Shown here: positions 61,853 through 64,000 of the stretch, piece by piece | How positions within the stretch are numbered: position 1 is the stretch's first letter | How the letters are laid out: every line of letters starts with the position of its first letter | From: JAIBJN01 sp963838795 | Lineage (GTDB): Bacteria > Actinomycetota > Thermoleophilia > Gaiellales > Gaiellaceae | NCBI GenBank assembly: GCA_963838795.1 | Contig: CAWISL010000011.1 | Coordinates: 490,635-554,634, forward strand | Direction: 5' to 3' | DNA length: 64,000 nt | Position numbers and translations under genes: made by a program | Notes under the pieces: model-generated | The model's database searches: none | Told to the model about the DNA's origin: nothing | The model's input: the letters and a program-made list of their open reading frames with translations, nothing else

Positions 61853-63919
61853 ATGACTAGCGGCCCCGAGCCGTCCTACGGCCAGTCCACAGCCTGGCAG
61901 CCCGAGCGTCCCCGCTTGCGGCTGTTCCCTCTGCTCGTCTCGTGGTTCGCCACGGGCGTCGCCCTGATGGTGGCGGCGGCGATCCTGCCCGGGCGTCGAC
62001 ATCGAGGAGCTTCTGGGGCGCGCTGCTCGTCGCGGCGATCGTCGCGGCGCTGAACGCGGTCATCCCGCCCGTGCTCGCCGCGCTGCGGCTGCCGCTCACG
62101 CTCGTTCTCGGCTTCCTGGTGGTGCTGATCGCGGACGCTCTCATCCTCCTGATCGCTGCCGATCTGAACGTGACCGACGGGGTGTTCAGCGTCGACAACT
62201 TCGGCTGGGCGCTGCTCGCGGCGTTCGTCGTCGCCGCCGTGAGCGTCGTGCTCGCCGTCATCCTCGGCTCGGACGACACGTCGTCGATCCGCATCGCGCA
62301 GCGGATCGCGCGCCGGCAGGGCATCATCGCCAGCACCGACGTCCCCGGGATCATCTACCTCGAGATCGACGGGCTGGCGCTGCCCGTGCTGCGCCGGGCG
62401 ATGCGCGACGGCAACGCCCCGACCATGGCCCGCTGGCTGGCCGAGGACACGCACCGCCTGGCGGAGTGGGAGACCGATCTCTCCTCGCAGACGGGTGCGA
62501 GCCAGGCGGGGATCCTGCTGGGCTCGAACGAGGACATCTCGGCCTTCCGCTGGGTGGAGAAGGAGACCGCGACGCTGATGACGTGCTCGGCGCCGCCGGA
62601 CTGCGCGGAGATCGAGCGGCGCCACGCGACCGGCATCGGCCTGCTCGTCGACGGCGGCGCCAGCCGCGGGAACCTCCTCTCCGGCGAGGCGGAGGACGTG
62701 ATCCTCACCGTCAGCCGGATGGAGGCGGAGAAGAAGTCCAATCCCGGCTATCGGGCGTTCTTCGCCAACGGCGACAACGTGACGCGAACGCTCGTCCTCT
62801 TCGGCTGGGAGATCGTGCTCGAGTGGACGGCGGCCGCTGCGTGCGATCCGCCGGGACGTGCGGCCGCGCGGCCACCGGGGCGGCATCTACCCGTTGATGC
62901 GGGCCGCGCTCTGCGTCTTCGTGCGCGACCTGATCGTCTCGGGCGTCCTCACCGACATGATGCGCGGGCGGCCCGCCGTCTACGCGACGTTCTCGGGCTA
63001 CGACGAGGTCGCGCACCACTCGGGCCTCGAGCGCGCCGACACGCTCGAGGCGCTGCGCAAGCTCGACGACCACTTCGCGCAGATCGAGCGGGCCTGCCGC
63101 TACGCGCCGCGGCCGTACGAGATCGTCGTCCTCTCCGACCACGGGCAGACGCAGGGCGCGACCTTCAAGCAGCGCAACGGCTACGGCCTCGACGAGCTGG
63201 TCGAGCGCTCGCTCGCTCAGGGCGACGTCGAGGGAATCGCCGGCGGGGACGAGCAGAGCTCGATGGTCGGCAACGCCTTCAGCGAGGCGACGGGGAAGAA
63301 GGCGAAGCGGCCCAAGAACGACGTCTCCGACCGCGACGTCGTCGTGCTCGGCTCGGGCAACCTCGGTCTCGTCTACCTGATGGAGGAGCGCCGCCGGCTG
63401 ACGCTCGAGGAGATCGAGGCGCGGCACCCGCAGCTCCTGCCCGCCCTCCGTTCGCATCCGCACGTCGGCTGGCTGCTCGTCCGCTCGTCCGAGCACGGGG
63501 CGGTCGCGCTCGGCGCCGACGGCGTCCACTACCTCGCGGAGGGCCGCGTCGAGGGCGAGGACCCGCTCGCGCCGTTCTCGCCGACCGCGCCCCGGCACCT
63601 GCTGCGCACCGACGGCTTCCAGCACGTCGCCGACATCATGGTCGGCAGCTTCTACGACCCCGAGCTCGACGAGGGCTGCGCCTTCGAGGAGCTGATCTGC
63701 TTCCACGGCGGCATCGGCGGGCTCCAGACGCGGCCGTTCATCCTCCACCCGGCGCACCTCGAGGTACCCGCCGGGCCGATCATCGGCGCCGCAAGCGTCC
63801 ACGGCGTCCTCGCGGGCTGGCGGCATCAGCTCCAGGCCGGCGCGGACGATGAGGTGGACGCGCACGCCCGGCCGCCGACGGAGGGCGCGGTCGAACAGCC
63901 GGTCGGGCCCACAGGGTAG
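61853..63919 (+). CDS. Holin-like membrane domain fused to a phosphodiesterase/alkaline phosphatase domain, frame disrupted
   Basis: About 688 residues. Residues 1-140 hold four helices of the mycobacterial four-TM holin type (LFPLLVSWFATGVALMVAAA, LTLVLGFLVVLIADALILLI, WALLAAFVVAAVSVVLAVIL). The rest is a type I phosphodiesterase/alkaline phosphatase-like domain with IIYLEIDGLALPVL as the first metal site, TDLSSQTGASQAGIL containing the nucleophile Thr/Ser, YATFSGYDEVAHHSGLE, VVLSDHGQTQG and a late His. Frames change near 61990 and 62850. Probably hydrolyses a phospholipid- or polyprenyl-linked substrate at the membrane. Confidence 0.82.
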
Positions 63920-64000
63920 CCGGCGCGCACTGATCAGGGCCGACGGCGGACTTCGCCGTCGACCCGCCTGTTCAGCCGTCGGCAGGCGTGGGACGAGGCG

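Noticed and set aside
1..64000. CRISPR arrays, insertion sequences, prophage structural genes, rRNA
   Set aside because: No regularly spaced repeats, transposases, integrases or rRNA segments were seen. The holin-like domain alone is part of a chromosomal enzyme fusion, not phage evidence.

Overview
The window is strongly GC-rich, uses many GTG and TTG starts, overlaps neighbouring genes at ATGA/GTGA, and carries actinobacterial gene orders (tig-clpP-clpX; mreBCD-PBP2-rodA; rng-rplU-rpmA-obgE-nadD-rsfS). Together with GntR/FCD, SHOCT, PspC, DUF7144-type and MalT-like LuxR proteins, this suggests an uncultured actinomycete, probably class Thermoleophilia (Gaiellales/Solirubrobacterales-like). 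The placement is inference from gene content. Many accessory genes switch reading frame one or more times while their protein similarity continues unbroken. These look mostly like single-base assembly errors, because some genes that should be essential (maf, obgE, rng) are also hit.

Layout. 1-6.7 kb (minus): a catabolic/uptake operon with M20 deacylase, class III aminotransferase, GntR/FCD regulator, nitrilase-family amidase, APC permease and metallophosphoesterase. 6.8-10.5 kb: a lipoprotein, small membrane proteins and an AI-2E family permease. 10.6-15.8 kb: an ECF sigma factor with a membrane-anchored partner, a secreted RTX-repeat protein, a DHFR-fold reductase, a PspC protein and a small unknown. 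16-19.7 kb: tRNA-Arg(TCG), a YihY protein, tRNA-Leu(TAG) with a near-copy of its 3' end about 570 bp away, and a patatin lipase. 19.7-24.6 kb: a sulfate ABC importer operon (sbp-cysT-cysW-cysA, minus) bracketed by two cysteine-free Rrf2 regulators, with an inverted repeat in front of sbp.

24.8-49.7 kb is a dense housekeeping block: tig-clpP-clpX, a leaderless-looking valS with folC, three tiny membrane/zinc-ribbon proteins, ndk, a methyltransferase and maf; mreBCD-PBP2-rodA; then rng-rplU-rpmA-obgE-nadD-rsfS and tRNA-Ala(GGC). A TPR/adenylate-cyclase protein diverges from valS.

49.8-64 kb is accessory: a second AI-2E permease, a large arylsulfatase, a carboxymuconolactone-decarboxylase (CMD)-like protein, a MalT-like LuxR regulator and a second CMD-like protein, followed by envelope genes (lipoprotein, YihY, K+ channel, third AI-2E permease, DUF7144-type protein, LPG-synthase-like membrane protein, and a holin-like/phosphodiesterase fusion). 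The most notable new signal is a 24-bp motif, 21/24 identical and in the same transcriptional orientation, upstream of both the arylsulfatase and the second CMD-like gene, on either side of the LuxR regulator. It suggests an undescribed small regulon. A near-perfect 17-bp inverted repeat lies between the divergent envelope genes at 60.6 kb.
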